A stretch of DNA of 64,000 nt from Mariniblastus sp. (GTDB lineage: Bacteria > Planctomycetota > Planctomycetia > Pirellulales > Pirellulaceae): assembly GCA_029251085.1 (NCBI GenBank), contig JAQXDZ010000022.1:1-64000 (forward strand). Reading direction: 5' to 3'. Shown piece after piece: positions 62,818 to 64,000 of this stretch. The stretch's first letter is position 1. Every line of letters starts with the position of its first letter. The notes under the pieces are model-generated. The model was not told where the DNA came from. It worked only from the letters and a program-made list of their open reading frames with translations, and ran no database searches. The translations under genes and the position numbers were made by a program.

Positions 62818-64000
62818 ATGGCAGATCAAGAATTGCAAAAAGATAAAGTTTTGATTGCAAACGGGCAGGGTTTTTGGGGCGACAGTATCCTCGGACCGAT
62901 CCGATTGGTTAACGAGGGGCCGCTCGATTACCTGACGCTTGATTATCTGGCTGAAGTCACCATGAGCATTATGCAGAAGCTCAAGAGCCGTGACCCGCAG
63001 AAAGGTTATGCGACGGATTTCGTTGAGATGTGCCGGCGAGTTTTGCCGTTGTGTCATGAAAAGGGAATCAAAATTATCGCCAATGCCGGCGGGGTGAATC
63101 CCGTGGCATGCCGGGAAGCGCTGGCGGCTGTGATTCGTGAGCAAGGTCTGACCGGTATGAAAATTGGGATCGTCGAAGGGGATGATATTCTCGATGATCT
63201 AAGCTCGTTGATCGAGGGCGGTGAAGAATTTCAAAATATGGATAACGGCCAGCCATTGAAGCCTTATCTTGATCAAGTGAAAACTGCGAACGTTTACATT
63301 GGAGCCGAGCCGATTGTCGAAGCCCTCAAGCAAGGGGCCGATATTGTAATTACCGGACGTGCGACTGATCCTTCTATTGTGCTCGCCCCAATGATGTACG
63401 AGTTTGGATGGACGATGGACGACATGGATCGCTTGGCGGCAGGAACAATAGCCGGACATATTGTAGAATGTGGTGCTCAATGCACTGGTGGGAATTTCGT
63501 GCATTGGAAAGAAATTCCCGATATGGCACGAATCGGTTACCCGGTAATCGAAGCCCGTTCCGATGGTAGTTTCGCGGTGACGAAACACGAGGGAACTGGA
63601 GGCCGCGTTTCGGTCGAAACGGTGACGTCTCAGTTGGTCTACGAAATGAGTGATCCAGCGAATTATATTACACCCGATTGTGTCGCTGATTTTACTTCAA
63701 TCCAGTTGCGTCAGAACGGGGAAGACCGCGTGGAGATCAGCGGTATTACGGGTCGGCCCGCCACCGATACGTACAAAGTTTCTATCTCGTTTCACGAAGG
63801 CTACAAAATTATCAGCCAACTCACTGTGGCGGGGCCGGATGCTGTTGAGAAGGCAAAGCTTTGTGCTGATATCGTTTTTGAACGAGTCGCCATGGACGGG
63901 GTGACGTTCACAGATGAAGAGAAGTTTGTCGAGATTGTCGGGACGAACGTGTGCCATCAGGGGATCGTGGAAGCGCCCAAAGATCCGGCGGAAGTGATTC
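62818..64000 (+). CDS. Acyclic terpene utilisation AtuA-family protein, 3' end outside the window
   Basis: The frame opens at ATG 62818 and stays open to the right edge (394 residues). It matches the DUF1446 family: KVLIANGQGFWGDS, then IIANAGGVNP, GRATDPSIVLAP, AGHIVECGAQCTGGNF, and FHEGYKIISQLTV. AtuA is needed for breakdown of acyclic terpenes such as citronellol in Pseudomonas and often sits with carboxylase and enoyl-CoA hydratase genes, but its reaction is not known. An enoyl-CoA hydratase gene is divergent from it. The end is cut off by the window. Confidence 0.85.
   Translation, partial: MADQELQKDKVLIANGQGFWGDSILGPIRLVNEGPLDYLTLDYLAEVTMSIMQKLKSRDPQKGYATDFVEMCRRVLPLCHEKGIKIIANAGGVNPVACREALAAVIREQGLTGMKIGIVEGDDILDDLSSLIEGGEEFQNMDNGQPLKPYLDQVKTANVYIGAEPIVEALKQGADIVITGRATDPSIVLAPMMYEFGWTMDDMDRLAAGTIAGHIVECGAQCTGGNFVHWKEIPDMARIGYPVIEARSDGSFAVTKHEGTGGRVSVETVTSQLVYEMSDPANYITPDCVADFTSIQLRQNGEDRVEISGITGRPATDTYKVSISFHEGYKIISQLTVAGPDAVEKAKLCADIVFERVAMDGVTFTDEEKFVEIVGTNVCHQGIVEAPKDPAEVI

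Overview
The window reads as the chromosome of a marine or aquatic planctomycete, most likely a Pirellulaceae-like lineage. The lineage markers are a PSCyt1/DUF1549/DUF1553 gene beside a DUF1501 gene, a very large secreted sulfatase fusion, a double zinc-ribbon membrane protein, loosely packed genes with long intergenic gaps, weak Shine-Dalgarno sites, and base composition near or slightly below 50% GC. I saw no tRNA, rRNA, CRISPR array, insertion sequence or phage gene. This is ordinary chromosome with several specialised catabolic modules.

Layout. 0-5.2 kb (minus strand): a truncated lipoprotein cyclophilin, an arsenosugar-type arsM-arsS pair, a nucleoside-type MFS transporter closed by a strong terminator, and a PhyH-family dioxygenase. 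5.5-14.6 kb (plus strand): a sialic acid module made of a secreted sulfatase/sialidase/sialate O-acetylesterase fusion, a NanA-type lyase, and a kelch mutarotase fused to a sodium:solute symporter. 14.6-20.2 kb: two minus-strand membrane proteins, then nadE and pta. 20.4-27.1 kb: acyl-CoA catabolism, with a carboxylase beta subunit and acyl-CoA dehydrogenase diverging from a thiolase and prpD. 27.2-37.7 kb: lysA, a kinase-like protein, accD, a PLP decarboxylase, two M16 peptidase subunits and a large FAD/Fe-S dehydrogenase. 37.9-45.8 kb: the PSCyt1-DUF1501 pair, a class V aminotransferase of the cysteine desulfurase type, and an RlmM-like methyltransferase. 46.1-50.9 kb: a YhaO/YhaN-like pair in which the YhaO-like protein has lost most metal ligands. 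51-64 kb: a candidate selenocysteine thioredoxin-like protein, a Gfo/Idh oxidoreductase, lnt, trpG/pabA overlapping moeA, a DegT aminotransferase, an S9 peptidase, then an SDR, an enoyl-CoA hydratase and the start of an AtuA-family gene that runs off the window.

The two most notable items are these. (1) At 50961-51941 (minus), what looks like two ORFs is one reading frame interrupted by a single TGA, and that TGA sits at the first position of a thioredoxin CPPC motif, giving U-P-P-C. This is the classic signature of an undescribed or unannotated selenoprotein. (2) The 1717-residue fusion at 5531-10684 joins three enzymes for stripping decorated sialoglycans and is followed directly by import/epimerisation and cleavage genes, so one locus covers removal of sulfate, sialic acid release, O-deacetylation, mutarotation, uptake and the lyase step.
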